Positions 24,698-38,225 of a stretch of DNA of 64,000 nt are shown here, in pieces. The notes below the pieces were generated by a model. The model had not been told where the DNA came from and did no database searches. It saw only the letters and a list, made by a program, of their open reading frames with translations. The first letter of the stretch is position 1. The number at the start of each line of letters is the position of its first letter. The DNA lies in contig JAKNSD010000072.1 in the NCBI GenBank assembly GCA_023525715.1, forward strand, positions 1,083,544 to 1,147,543. The letters are read 5' to 3'. The position numbers were made by a program, and so were the translations under genes. The DNA is from Cichorium intybus. Its lineage: Eukaryota; Streptophyta; Magnoliopsida; Asterales; Asteraceae.

Positions 24698-25402
24698 ATT
24701 ATACAATTAAGATTGTATATTTAGATGGTTTATTTATATATATAATTATGGGTTAAATGTTATCCCATTAAAGAAATAAGAAGATGTATTATTTATAAGC
24801 TTATAATTATCTAAGTTTTATAAATAATAACAACTCACTAGCACTTCATTAGTCATCATATAACTAGTCATATTGGAAGGAAAAGAATGCATTAAGAACT
24901 TAAAATAAAAGGAAGATGCCTTGTGTCTTCTAGCTTTTGATTATAGAAATCAAATGGATCTTTCTTTTAAGCTAGTTGCATGTGCTTTTCTTTTCCTTTG
25001 TGTGGTATATGTTGGCCACGATTTTGAGGGTGTTTGTACATCATTCTTGCTTCAAAAAATCAGCCAAAAACTCTCCTTAAGCTCTTAGCAAAAATTGGTT
25101 TTTGGTTTCATAAGAAAAGGAGTCATATCTTGCAAGTTGTGGAACTAGCATTCAAGGGTGTTCTAGCTTGTGGTGGATCAACTATAGAGGGATTCTAATT
25201 TGATTCCTAGCTATCAAAATCATCCAAACCAAACCCAAGAACAAAGGTTATGATCTTGAACTTAATCTATGTTTGTTCTTCATCTTATCTCTACATGCAT
25301 GTAGCATGATCCTCTTGAAAATGGAATTTGTGTTCATGATTTTATGCTTCCGTTGCAAACTCTTGTTTTTGAAACTAACTACATGAACCATGATTTCCAA
25401 CA
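24319..25402 (+). repeat. E3 3' LTR
   Basis: 1,084 bp, nearly identical to 16,504-17,601 where compared; part of the length difference lies in the TA tract (~24,659-24,686). Confidence 0.94.
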
Positions 25403-25407
25403 AATGT

Positions 25408-28400
25408 TTCATGAATGGGTCTGCCAAATTTTGATCTGTATGAACCTTGTGAATACTTATTTCACCATTCTTAACTTCATGTCTAATGTAGTTATACCTT
25501 CGGTGAATGTGTTTGGTTTTTTGATGCAATCTAGGTTCCTTTGCTTGAGCTATAGCACCTAGATTGTCACAGAAGATTTCTATAGGGTCCCGAATGGAAG
25601 GAACAACCCCTAGACCTTCTATGAACTTTCTCATCCAGACAGCTTCTTGAGCAGCTTCTGAAGCAGCAACATATTCTGATTCTGTAGTGGATTGTGCAAT
25701 CACTTCTTGTTTGGAACTCTTCCAAGACACGGCTCCTCCATTTAAAATAAAGACATATCCAGATTGAGATTTCGAATCATCCCTATCTGTTTGGAAGCTT
25801 GCGTCAGTGTAACCCTTTACATTTAAGCTTTCTTCCAAACCGCCGTAAACTAAGAACATATCTTTAGTTCTTCTCAAGTACTTAAGAATGTTCTTTACAA
25901 CAGTCCAGTGGGCTTCACCTGGGTTCTGTTGATACCTACTAGTCATACTTAAGGCACATGAGACGTCGGGCCTAGTGCATAACATGGCATACATGATGGA
26001 CCCAATTGCCGAAGCATATGGGACATGTTTCATCCTTTCAAGTTCAGTCCTAGTGTTTGGGCACTGAGACTTGCTTAGGATGGTGCCATGCGGCATTGGC
26101 AAGAATCCTCTTTTGGAGTCTTGCATCTTGAACCTTTTCAAGATTTTATCAATATATACACTTTGGCTAAGACCAATAAGTCTCTTAGATCTATCTCTAT
26201 AGATCTTTATGCCTAATACATAAGCAGCTTCCCCTAGATCCTTCATTGAGAAACAACTCTCAAGGAACGCTTTGACACCTTTTAAGGTTGGGATGTCATT
26301 TCCAAATAAAAGTATGTCATCTACATACAATACTAGGATTATGACAATGCTCCCACTAGCTTTCTTGTAAACACTGGAGTCATCCTCATTTTTGATGAAT
26401 CCAAAACTAGTAATCTTTTCATCAAAACGGATGTTCCATGTTCGAGACGCTTGCTTTAATCCATAGATAGATCTTTTAAGCTTGCACACTTTGTTTGGAT
26501 GCTTGGGATCGACAAAACCTTCAGGTTGATCCATATAGACATCTTCCAATAAGTATCCATTAAGGAAAGCGGTCTTGACATCCATTTGCCATATCTCATA
26601 ATCATAGTACGCGGCTATGGCAAAAAGTATCCTAATCGACTTGATCATTGCCACTGGAGAAAAGGTCTCATCATAGTCAATACCATGAGTCTGTGACTAT
26701 CCTTTAGCGACAAGTCTAGCCTTAAAAGTGTGAACATTTCCATCCACGTCGATTTTCTTCTTGAAAACCCATTTGTTCCCAACAATCTTACAATTGGTGG
26801 GAAGATTAACCAAGTTCCAAACTTGATTATCGTGCATGGATTGCATCTCAGTGTTCATGGCCTCAAGCCATTTATCAGATTCAGGATCTGATATTACACT
26901 CTGATAGTTGACGGGTTCATCAGAATCTATCGTATAACATTCCTCTTCCATCATTAGGTAACCATACCTTTCTGGTTCAATTCGAACCCTACCAGATTTG
27001 CGAACACCTTGTGTTACAATTTGTTCCTGATCAACCGTTTGTTCAGGTTCAACAATTTCTTGTTGAATGTTAGATTCAACTTCTTGTGTATCAGGTTGTG
27101 GTTCCTGAAGTTCCACAAACCTTCCACTAGCCTCTTCCGTCAGAAACTTGTTTTCTAGGAATTCAGCTTTTCGAGAAATAAATATCTTATTCTCGATGGG
27201 ATTGTAGAAATAGTATCCAAGACAATCTTTCGGATACCCTACAAAGATACATTTAGTTGAACGGGGTTCTAATTTGTTTGAAGCTTCTTGTCTAACATAA
27301 GCTTCACAACCCCATACCTTGAGATAGGATAAAGATGGAACCCTTCCATGCCATATCTCATAAGGCGTTTTATCTACCTTCTTAGTAGGTGCCATATTTA
27401 GGAGACGAGCAGCTGTTTGTAAAGCATAACCCCAAAAAGATAAAGGTAGACTACTTCTACTCATCATGGATCGAACCATATCCAATAGTGTTCGGTTTCG
27501 CCTCTCAGACACACCATTATGTTGTGGTGTTCCAGGTGGAGTAAGTTGTGAAACAATTCCACAAGTCTTACAATGATCCATAAAGTTTGTACTTAAGTAC
27601 TCACCTACTCTATCAGAATGAAGAACTTTAATTGTTTTGTTGAGTTGATTTTCCACTTCACTTTGAAACGTTTTGAACATTTCAAATGCCTCATGTTTAT
27701 GTTTAATTAAATAAACATATCCAAAACGACTAAAGTCGTCAGTGAAGGTGATGAAATATCTTTCACCATATCTAGTCATTGGCTTGAAAGGACCACATAC
27801 ATCCGTATGTATGATTCCTAACAAGTCCTTTGCTCTCTCATTGGTTCCAGAGAAAGGAGCTTTAGTCATCTTGCCATGTAAACAAGATTCACATATATCA
27901 AATGAGTCATTCTCATTTGCCTTGAAAAGTCCACTCTTTTGAAGTTGGGATATGCGATTCTTGTTTATATGCCCAAGGCGACAATGCCATAGATAGGTTT
28001 GACTCAAATCAAATTTTGGTTTCTTGGTGAAAGTGTGGTATAAAGAGCCATTGTTAGTCTTTTCATCAAGGTTTACTTCATAAATTCCATTTAAAGGCCT
28101 AGCCTCAAAATAGAATACATTATTTTTGTAAACACAAATATCATCATTATTAAAGGAAAGATCAAATCCACATTGTCTTAATTTAGCAACCGAAATAATA
28201 TTCCTAGTCAAGCTAGGAACATAGTAAACATTCAACAATGTCACACACAAGCCATTAGGTAGTAATAAATTAAAACTTCCAATTGAATCCACCGCAACCC
28301 TTGCATTGTTTCCAACCCGAAGTACTACCTCATTTGCCTTCAGTCGCCTACTCCTTTTGAACCCCTGCAACATATTACATATGTGAGTTCCACAACCAGT

Positions 28401-29345
28401 ATCAAATACCCATGTGTTAGGAGATAAATTATAAAGTTCTAGATCTATCACATAGATACCTGAAGTGCCTTCACCGGCCTTCTTCTTCTTCAACTCCGCA
28501 AGATACGTAGGGAAATTTCTTTTCCAATGCCCAGCTTTGCCACATTCAAAGCATGTGTCTTCTTTGGCAACCTTTGCCTTCTTCTTGGGCGGATGGGATG
28601 GTTGGACAACTTTCTTGCCCTTACCTTTGAAAGCTTTTGCTTTCCCTTTGCCCTTGGAGTTGGTGGGGTGTTCGGGTCTTGTTCTCTTTGTGCCACCTTC
28701 CTTGATCATGAGAACTTGAGTGGTTTTCTTAGGCAGACTCTTTTCCCCGGTAATTAGCATCTCATGTAATTCCGGGATAGTCTTATTTAAACCATTCATG
28801 TTATAATTCATGACGAAAGGATCAAAGGACTTTGTCAGAGAGTTAAGGATCATATCCGTTGCTAGCTCTTCGGGCATCACAACTCCAAGACATGCCAAAT
28901 TATCAATGTGGCTCTTCATTTTGAGCACATAAGAGCTTACCGACTGCCCATCCTCCATCTTGCAAGCATGGAAAGCCCGAACAGTTTCGAACCTTTCCGT
29001 TCTTGCAAGTTGTTGGAACATTTCCTTTAGTTGATGAATCATGTCATAGGCAGAATGATTCTCCAAATCCTTCTGAAGGTCGGGAATCATGGTTGCCAAC
29101 ATGAGGCATGATGCATCGATGGAATCATCCATCTTTTTAAGCCATGCATCGTGTGCGGGCTTAGGAATGGCAGGGGGCTCTTCTGGAAGTGGTTCATTGA
29201 GAACATATTATTTCTTTTCTTGTTTGAGAACAATTCTCACACTACGGTGCCAATCCAAGAAGTTGGTATGGTTAAGTTTTTCTCCTTCAAGGAGAGACCG
29301 TAGTGAGGTTTTGTTAGGAGCCGAGTGTGTGTTGTTTGGTGCCAT
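25408..29345 (-). pseudogene. E2 gag-pol polyprotein, main part
   Basis: Starts at ATG 29,345-29,343. It has the same domain order as E3 and runs to 'QNLADPFM', where E3 cuts it. Premature stops: TAA 29,210-29,208 (codon 46, the same codon as in E3) and TAG 26,699-26,697 (codon 883, Tyr in E1). The zinc knuckle has the same terminal Cys-to-Phe change as E3 (TTC at 28,514-28,512). The RT keeps YVDD. A 9-nt deletion in the linker before RT ('FVELQEPQP') separates it from E3. The apparent extension of this frame to 25,248 is read-through into the E3 LTR. Confidence 0.94.
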
Positions 29346-31236
29346 CTACAAAATTTTAACAAGGTTTTATTTAGTAAATTATGATATTAAGTCCTTAATA
29401 ATTAATACCCTTTCTTGTTTCATAAACTTTAATTAATTAAGGTCTAGAATCCAAGTTGCATCACGAATAAGTGGTTAGGTATCCTTTATCCCGCCTATTC
29501 GAATCAACAAGGTAGGTAACGGTTTACCAATTATATCCAAATATAATTTCTAGATTTATGGGATCCCATTATAACATTTATAAGTTTGGCATGTTTGATC
29601 CCATCTATGCCTTGGATTTCTAATGCTTAGGTGACCTTTATCACAAGAGATTTCCAAACGAATCATCCTACTTAAACGGACGTGTAGTTTTGACAACTAT
29701 TAATGGTTAGGTGTCCTTTATCCCATCAATATTGCAAAACTACTTCTTGTATCACAAGAAGAATCCAAGTGGTTAGGTATCCTTTATCCCACAAGGAAAT
29801 ACAAGTGATACATGAGTGTCTTTAAGAAGGACGGCATAGATTCGTATTTCATAAGGGATTTGAATGTTTTACAATTCTAATTTTGAAAAACATATGGTAT
29901 CATATAGATTGCATGCATCCAATGAACATGGTACCATTAAATCTTATTTTGTTAATTGGTTCCTAAATCATAAAATCTCCATTTTATTGATTCTTTGTTT
30001 GTGGTCAATATTACAATTAATATCCAATATTAAGTTTGAGTTTGATCACATATATTAGAACTAATTTATAATCCTAAATAATTACCATTATTATTTAGGG
30101 TTGGAGTTTGTAAAAGTTCATAAAATCTCCATTTTATATCTTGTTTCATTCATTTCAAAACTTGACTTAATAGGTTTTAAATCAAAACCCATTTTAATAA
30201 AACCAATTTTATCACATCTTATGTTTTAAAAGTCATCTTTTGAAAATACAAACTCCTTGATGATTATGTTTAATTATCTAGGTTGTCTAGCATGCAAAAA
30301 CTTATTTTCATCCACAACATAACATAACAAAACATTCAATCATCACAAGCATGCATGGGTGCATAAACACAAGCCAACTAGTTTGATATTTCATGTGAGC
30401 CACACATGAAATATCAAGTCCAAACCTAGGGACAAAAAGGTGACAAAAACTCAACCAAATGATCTTCGATTTGGCTACAATTTTGCCAAGCTTCTTATAT
30501 CACCAAATGACACTTGAACCACCATTTCTTGACACCATTGAGTGAGTTATGAATTTTCTTTTGGAGCCCTCAAAACTTGCGAAATTCAGGGGCAGCAGGA
30601 AGAAGTTTTGTGGTTTTTTGTTGCATTTTCAATTCATTCTTGGCTATATTGATGCTAATACTTGTTGAAACTTAATGTATATACTAGATATTAAAGTTAC
30701 CAACAAGTATATCACCAAATAACCAAGATATGAATTTTTAAAACACTTCCAAAACAATTTTGAAATCTGGACAGCAGCTCTTCAGAAAGTGCTGCTGTTG
30801 GGTGCAATCTTCTCTTGGTCTTTTACTTCCTTTACATTTTGTGAAATAAATAAAATACAACTATTCTAATATTTACAAAATGAATATTAAGAAGGAAATA
30901 ACTAATTATTATTACAAACCATTTGAATAAATGAATAGATTGCAACCATATCGAATATAAACACAAAACATGCATCATATGGTCCTTGGCTTGTTTATGC
31001 ACCATTTTATCACATAAAATCATAAGAAAACCAACACTTTGTTTTTCTAAGGCAACAATTTATGTAACCAAAAGCATGCTATCATAAGATATAGTTGGTT
31101 ACATAAAATCATAGATAATATACTTGCATGTTGCCAAAGAAGCCATGCATGAAACTTTCATTTAAGAAGATGAACATTCATGGCTTCCAAAAACCAAGTT
31201 TATCCAAATAAACTTATTATCTAAACATGCAATATA
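29346..31236 (-). other. E2 untranslated leader
   Basis: Counterpart of 17,622-19,518 in E3, non-coding. Confidence 0.7.
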
Positions 31237-31254
31237 GCCATGGCTCTGATACCA
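31237..31254 (-). promoter_or_regulatory. E2 primer binding site
   Basis: Minus strand TGGTATCAGAGCCATGGC just inside the E2 5' LTR; same initiator-tRNA-Met type as in E3. Confidence 0.9.
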
Positions 31255-31256
31255 AT

Positions 31257-32343
31257 TGTTGGAAATCATGGTTCATGTAATTAGTTTCAAAAACAAGAGT
31301 TTGCAACGGAAGCATAAAATCATGAACACAAATTCCATTTTCAAGAGGATCATGCTACATGCATGTAGAGATAAGATGAAGAACAAACATAGATTAAGTT
31401 CAAGATCATAACCTTTGTTCTTGGGTTTGGTTTGGATGATTTTGATAGCTAGGAATCAAATTAGAATCCCTCTATAGTTGATCCACCACAAGCTTGAACA
31501 CCCTTGAATGCTAGTTCCACAACTTGCAAGTTAGAACTCCTTTTCTTGTGAAACCAAAAACCAATTTTGCTAAGCACTTAAGGAGAGTTTCTTTGGCTGA
31601 TTTTAAGCATGAAAAGATGGTGACAAACCCCTCAAAATGGCCGGCCATATATCACCCAAAAAGAGAAAGAAACAATGGTCATGTGCTTAAAGAAAGAGCA
31701 CTCATATCATCCATGGTCACACCTAGAAGACATGAAGAATATTGCTTTACTTTTAAGTCATCCAACCATGCCTTGTCCCCTCTATAATGGCTGAATTTGT
31801 GCAAGCCAAAAAGAAATTATATTTAGGTTTTTTATTATTTATAAAGCTTATACAATAAAAGCTTATAAATAATACATCTTCATTTTCTTTAATGGGATAA
31901 CATTTAACCCATGAGTTTGTATAAATAAACCATTTGAACATGTAATCTTAAATGTATAAATATATACATACTTACATATATATATGTATATATGTATTAT
32001 TACAATATCTATTTTATTTAATTTACCAATTAAATTAAATAAAAGGCTTACTTATAAATCAATTAAATCGTTTAACAATTTAAACAATTTAATTGTTACA
32101 CTTAATTAATTCATCACATATGAATTATTAATCAACCTTTAATTTTTTGTAGTTATTATTATTTACCTCAAATAATAATAACCTACAAGATTAAATTGCA
32201 AGTTTAGTATCATTTGATGTTAAATCAAATTTAACGTTCTAAATGATCAATTGGTGTCAAACTTGTTGTTGGTGTGACCCTATAGGATCATGTATTATTA
32301 GTAATATCATTTTACGATCATCCTTGGGCAATTAGAACTAACA
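31257..32343 (-). repeat. E2 5' LTR
   Basis: 1,087 bp, matching 14,558-15,650 almost throughout by eye. One visible difference is a shorter 'tatata' run near 31,978. Confidence 0.92.
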
Positions 32344-33424
<1,081 letters not shown>

Positions 33425-33436
33425 ATCTCCCACTTG
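33425..33436 (-). promoter_or_regulatory. E1 polypurine tract
   Basis: Minus strand CAAGTGGGAGAT next to the 3' LTR. Confidence 0.85.
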
Positions 33437-34205
33437 CACAAGGTTGCATCATAGAATGATACAGACAGTGATAAACGTCTAGCAACATTTCATTGCCCCC
33501 AATAACACATGACATAATGTCATTCAACAACATCCAATTCTTCATAAGCACGAGGCTCTAATTGATGTATAAGGTTATCTATCAATTATCCCTTTGTAAC
33601 AGACATCATGTTGAACATGAGACATGGATCTTAATCATTCTCATTTTATATTCAACTTTTAATCAGGCGCCTAAGATGTCTAACTCTCAACACATAAGAG
33701 GTACAAATCCCGTCTTGACTACATACGCCCCTTCATATAGTTAGTACTATACATGAGCATGGCCTTTATGGTTGTCTATTTTTCAAGAACAATGGTGAAC
33801 CATATCAAAGCATAGCACTCCCTACACTTGAGTCCCAAATATGTATCTCAGGTCTAAGGATACAATGATAATACCTTTATTCAAGAATCACTTATGAGAA
33901 TGATCCATGGAGTGATCTTGAAGCGGGTCAAGTCCAGTACTTGTTCACTGACAAGTACCTACGAATTTGGTTGCAACCTTTTGCTACTTTTACCCATAAA
34001 AGTCAACCAATCTAATTCATATTAGTCTTACTTCATAATTGCTCCCACAACTATGATCGACTATGGACGTTTAGAATAACTAAATTATTCAAGGATTAAA
34101 TATGCTAATAAAACACAAAATTATGAATGAAACATCACGTCACATATATATCACATAATTATTGTTGTTTACATAGTTTCATATTCATAAAACACTAAAC
34201 ACAAA
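33437..34205 (-). other. E1 3' untranslated segment
   Basis: Homologous to 15,663-16,430 and 23,539-24,306; no coding frame. Confidence 0.7.
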
Positions 34206-37200
34206 TCAAATCCATTCATTAGAAAAACGAAGTCCTATACCCTTAGCGTGACTTTCATGCTTAGCTTGGGGTAAAGGCTTCGTGAATGGGTCTGCCAAAT
34301 TCTGATCTGTATGAACCTTGTGAATACTTATTTCACCATTCTTAACTTCATGTCTTATGTAGTTATACCTTCGGTGAATGTGTTTGGTCTTTTGATGCGA
34401 TATAGGTTCCTTTGCTTGAGCTATAGCACCTAGATTATCACAGAAGATTTCTATAGGGTCCCGAATGGAAGGAACTACCCCTAGATCTTCAATGAACTTT
34501 CTCATCCAGACAGCTTCTTGAGCAGCTTCCGAAGCAGCAACATATTCTGATTCTGTAGTGGATTGTGCAATCACTTCTTGTTTGGAACTCTTCGAAGACA
34601 CGACTCCTCCATTTAAAATAAAGACATACCCAGATTGAGATCTCGAATCGTCCCTATCTGTTTGGAAGCTTGCATCAGTGTAACCCTTTACCTTTAAGCT
34701 TTCTTCCAAACCACCGTAAACTAAGAACATGTCTTTAGTTCTTCTCAAGTACTTAAGAATGTTCTTTACAGCAGTCCAGTGGGCTTCACCTGGGTTTTGT
34801 TGATATCTACTAGTCATGCTTAAGGCACATGAGACGTCGGGCCTAGTGCATAACATGGCATACATGATAGACCCAATTACCGAAGCATATGGGACATGTT
34901 TCATCCTTTCAAGTTCAGTCCTAGTGTTTGGGCACTGAGACTTACTTAGGATGGTGCCATGTGGTATTGGCAAGAATCCTCTTTTGGAGTCTTGCATCTT
35001 GAACCTTTTCAAGATTTTATCAATATATGCACTTTGGCTTAGACCAATAAGTCTCTTAGATCTATCTCTATAGATCTTTATGCCTAATACATAAGCAGCT
35101 TCTCCTAAGTCCTTCATTGAGAAACAGTTCTCAAGAAACGTTTTGACACCTTTTAAGGTTGGGATGTCATTTCCAAATAGAAGTATGTCATCTACATACA
35201 ATACTAGGAATATGACTATGCTCCCACTAGCTTTCTTGTAAACACAGGAGTCATCCTCATTTTTGATGAATCCAAAATTTGTAATCTTTTCATCAAATCG
35301 AATGTTCCATGTTCGAGACGCTTGCTTTAATCCATAGATGGATCTTTTAAGCTTGCACACTTTGTTTGGATGCTTGGGATCGACAAAACCTTCAGGTTGG
35401 TCCATGTAGACATCTTCCAATAAGTGTCCATTAAGGAAAGCGGTTTTGACATCCATTTGCCATATCTCATAATCATAGTATGCGGCTATGGCAAAAAGTA
35501 TCATAATCGACTTGATCATTGCCACTGGTGAAAAGGTCTCATCATAGTCAATACCATGAGTTTGTGAGTATCCTTTAGCGACAAGTCTTGCCTTAAAAGT
35601 GTGAACATTTCCATCCACATCGGTTTTCTTCTTGAAAACCTACTTGTTCCCAACGGTCTTACAATTGGTGGGAAGATTAACCAAGTCCCATACTTGGTTA
35701 TCGTGCATGGATTGCATCTCTGTGTTCATGGCTTCAAGCCATTTATCAGATTCAGGATCTGACATTGCACTCTGGTAGTTGATGGGTTCATCAGAATCTA
35801 TCGTATAACATTCCTCTTCCATCATAAGGTAACCATACCTTTCAGGTTCAAATCGAACCCTACCAGATCTGCGAACATCGTGTGTTACAATTTGTTCGTG
35901 ATCAACTGTTTGTTCAGGTTCAACAATTTCTTGTTGAATGCTAGATCGAATTTCTTGTGTATCAGCCTGTGGTTCCTGAAGTTCCTAAAGTTTCACAAGC
36001 CTCCCACTAGCCTCTTCCGTCAGAAACTTGTTTTCTAGGAATTCAGCTTTTCGAGAAATAAATATCTTATTCTCTATGGGATTATAGAAGTAGTATCCAA
36101 GACAATCTTTCGGATACCCTACAAAGATACACTTAGTTGAACGGGGTTCTAGTTTGTTTGAAGCTTCTTGTCTAACATAAGCTTCACAACCCCATACCTT
36201 GAGATAGGATAAAGATGGAACCCTTCCATGCCATATCTCATAAGGCGTTTTATCTACCTTCTTGGTAGGTACCATGTTTAGGAGACGAGCAGCTGTTTGT
36301 AAGGCATAACCCCAAAATAATAAAGGTAGAGTACTTCTACTCATCATGGATCGAACCATATCCAATAGTGTTCGGTTCCGCCTCTCAGATACACCATTAT
36401 GTTGTGGTGTTCCAGGTGGAGTAAGTTGTGAAACAATTCCACAAGTCTTAAGATGATCCATTAAGTTTGTAGTTAAGTACTCACCTCCTCTATCAGAACG
36501 TAGAACTTTAATTGTTTTGTTGAGTTGATTTTCCACTTCACTTTGAAACGTTTTGAACATTTCAAACGCCTCATGTTTATGTTTAATCAAATAAACATAT
36601 CCAAAACGACTAAAGTCATCAGTGAAGGTGATGAAATATCTTTCACCATATCTAGTCATTGGCTTGAAAGGACCACATACATCCGTATGTATGATTCCTA
36701 ATAAGTCCTTTGCCCTCTCATTGGTTCCCGAGAAAGGAGCTTTAGTCATCTTGCCATGTAAACAAGATTCACATATATCAAATGAGTCATTCTCATTTGC
36801 CTTCAAAAGTCCACTCTTTTGAAGTTGGGATATGCGTTTCTTGTTTATATGCCCAAGGCAACAATGCCATAGATAAATTTGACTCAAATCACATTTGGGT
36901 CTTTTGGTGAAAGTGTGGTATAAAGAGCCATGGTTAGTCTTTTCATTAAGGTTTACTTCATAAATTCCATTTAAAGGCCTAGCCTCGAAATAGAATACAT
37001 TGTTTTTAGAAACACAAATGTCATCATTTATAAAGCATAGATCAAAACCACATTGTCTCAACTTAGCAACCGAAATAATATTCCTAGTCAAGCTAGGAAC
37101 ATAATAAACATTCAACAATGTCAAATACAAGCCACTAGGTAGTAATAAATCAAAACTTCCAATTGAATCCACCGCAACCCTTGCACTGTTTCCAACCCGG

Positions 37201-38225
37201 AGTACTACCTCGTTTGCCTTCAGTCGCCTACTCCTTTTGAACCCCTGCAACATATTACAAATGTGAGTTCCACAACCAGTATCAAATACCCATGTGTTAG
37301 GAGATAAATTATAAAGTTCTAGGTCTATCACATAGATACCTGAAGTGCCCTCACCGGCCTTCTTCTTTTTCAACTCCGCAAGATAGGAAGGGCAATTTCT
37401 CTTCCAATGCCCAACTTTGCCACATTCGAAGCACGCATCTTCTTTGGCAACTTTTGCCTTCTTCTTGGGCGGACGGGATGATTGGACAACTTTCTTGCCC
37501 TTTCCTTTGACAACCTTTTCCTTCCCCTTTCCCTTGGAGTTGGTGGGGTGTTCGGGTCTAGTTCTCTTTGTGCCACCTTCCTTGATCATGAGAACTTGAG
37601 TGGTTTTCTTAGGAAAATTCTTTTCCGCGGTAATTAGCATCCCATGCAATTTCGGGATAGTCTTGTTCAAACCATTCATGTTATAATTCATGACGAATGG
37701 ATCAAAAGACTTTTTCAAGGAGTTAAGGATCATATCCGTTGCTAGCTCTTCGGGCATCACAACTCCAAGACGTGCCAAATGATCAATGTGACTCTTCATT
37801 TTGAGCACATAAGAGCTAGCCGTCTGTCCATCCTCCATCTTGCAAGCATGGAAAGCCCAAACTGTTTCGAACCTTTCTGTCCTTGCAAGTTGTTGGAACA
37901 TTTCTTTCAATTGATTAATCATGTCATATGCCGAATGATTCTCTAAGTCCTTCTGAAGGTCAGGAATCATGGTTGCCAACATGAGGCATGATGCATCAAT
38001 GGAATCATCCATCTTTTTAAGCCATGCATCGTGTGCAGGCTTAGGAATGGCAGGGGGCTCTTCAGGAAGTGGTTCATTGAGAACATATTCTTTTTTTTCT
38101 TGTTTGAGAACTATTCTCACACTACGGTACCAATTTAAGAAGTTGGTGTGGTTTAGTTTTTCTCCCTCAAGGAGAGACCGTAGTGATGTTTTGTTTGGAG
38201 CCGGGTTTGTTGTGTTTGGTGCCAT
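34206..38225 (-). pseudogene. E1 gag-pol polyprotein, two nonsense codons
   Basis: A 4,020-nt frame from ATG 38,225 (MAPNTTNPAPNK). Gag is complete with an intact CCHC knuckle ('CFECGKVGHWKRNC', final Cys TGC at 37,394-37,392) and Glu at codon 46. Protease, integrase, RT (YVDD present) and RNase H follow. Stops: TAG 35,987-35,985 (codon 747, Glu in E3) and TAG 35,642-35,640 (codon 862, replacing Trp of 'GNKWVFKKK'). No indel relative to E3. Being the outermost and so oldest insertion, it keeps gag residues that the younger copies lost. Confidence 0.95.

Larger units (their letters stand above)
16504..25402 (+). mobile_element. copia element E3 (innermost of the nest)
   Basis: A complete 8,899-bp plus-strand copia element inserted, in opposite orientation, into the end of E2 pol. 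Ends TGTTAG...CCAACA. Target duplication AAGGT (16,499-16,503) / AATGT (25,403-25,407), one mismatch. The placement is confirmed by arithmetic: joining E2 coding at this junction gives 4,011 nt, an exact codon multiple that differs from E1 and E3 by one 9-nt gap. LTRs 16,504-17,601 and 24,319-25,402, with few differences in the parts compared by eye. Confidence 0.94.
14558..32343 (-). mobile_element. copia element E2 (middle of the nest)
   Basis: A minus-strand copia element of the same family as E1, inserted in E1's 3' LTR. Target duplication GAGAT is perfect (14,553-14,557; 32,344-32,348). Without E3 it is about 8.88 kb: 3' LTR 14,558-15,650, PPT 15,651-15,662, 3' untranslated part to 16,430, pol end 16,431-16,503, interruption by E3, then gag-pol up to 29,345, primer site 31,237-31,254 and 5' LTR 31,257-32,343. 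Confidence 0.93.

Noticed and set aside
25248..25407. C-terminal extension of the E2 pol frame
   Set aside because: The frame runs past the E3 insertion into the E3 LTR. The last ~50 residues are chimeric and not E2 protein.
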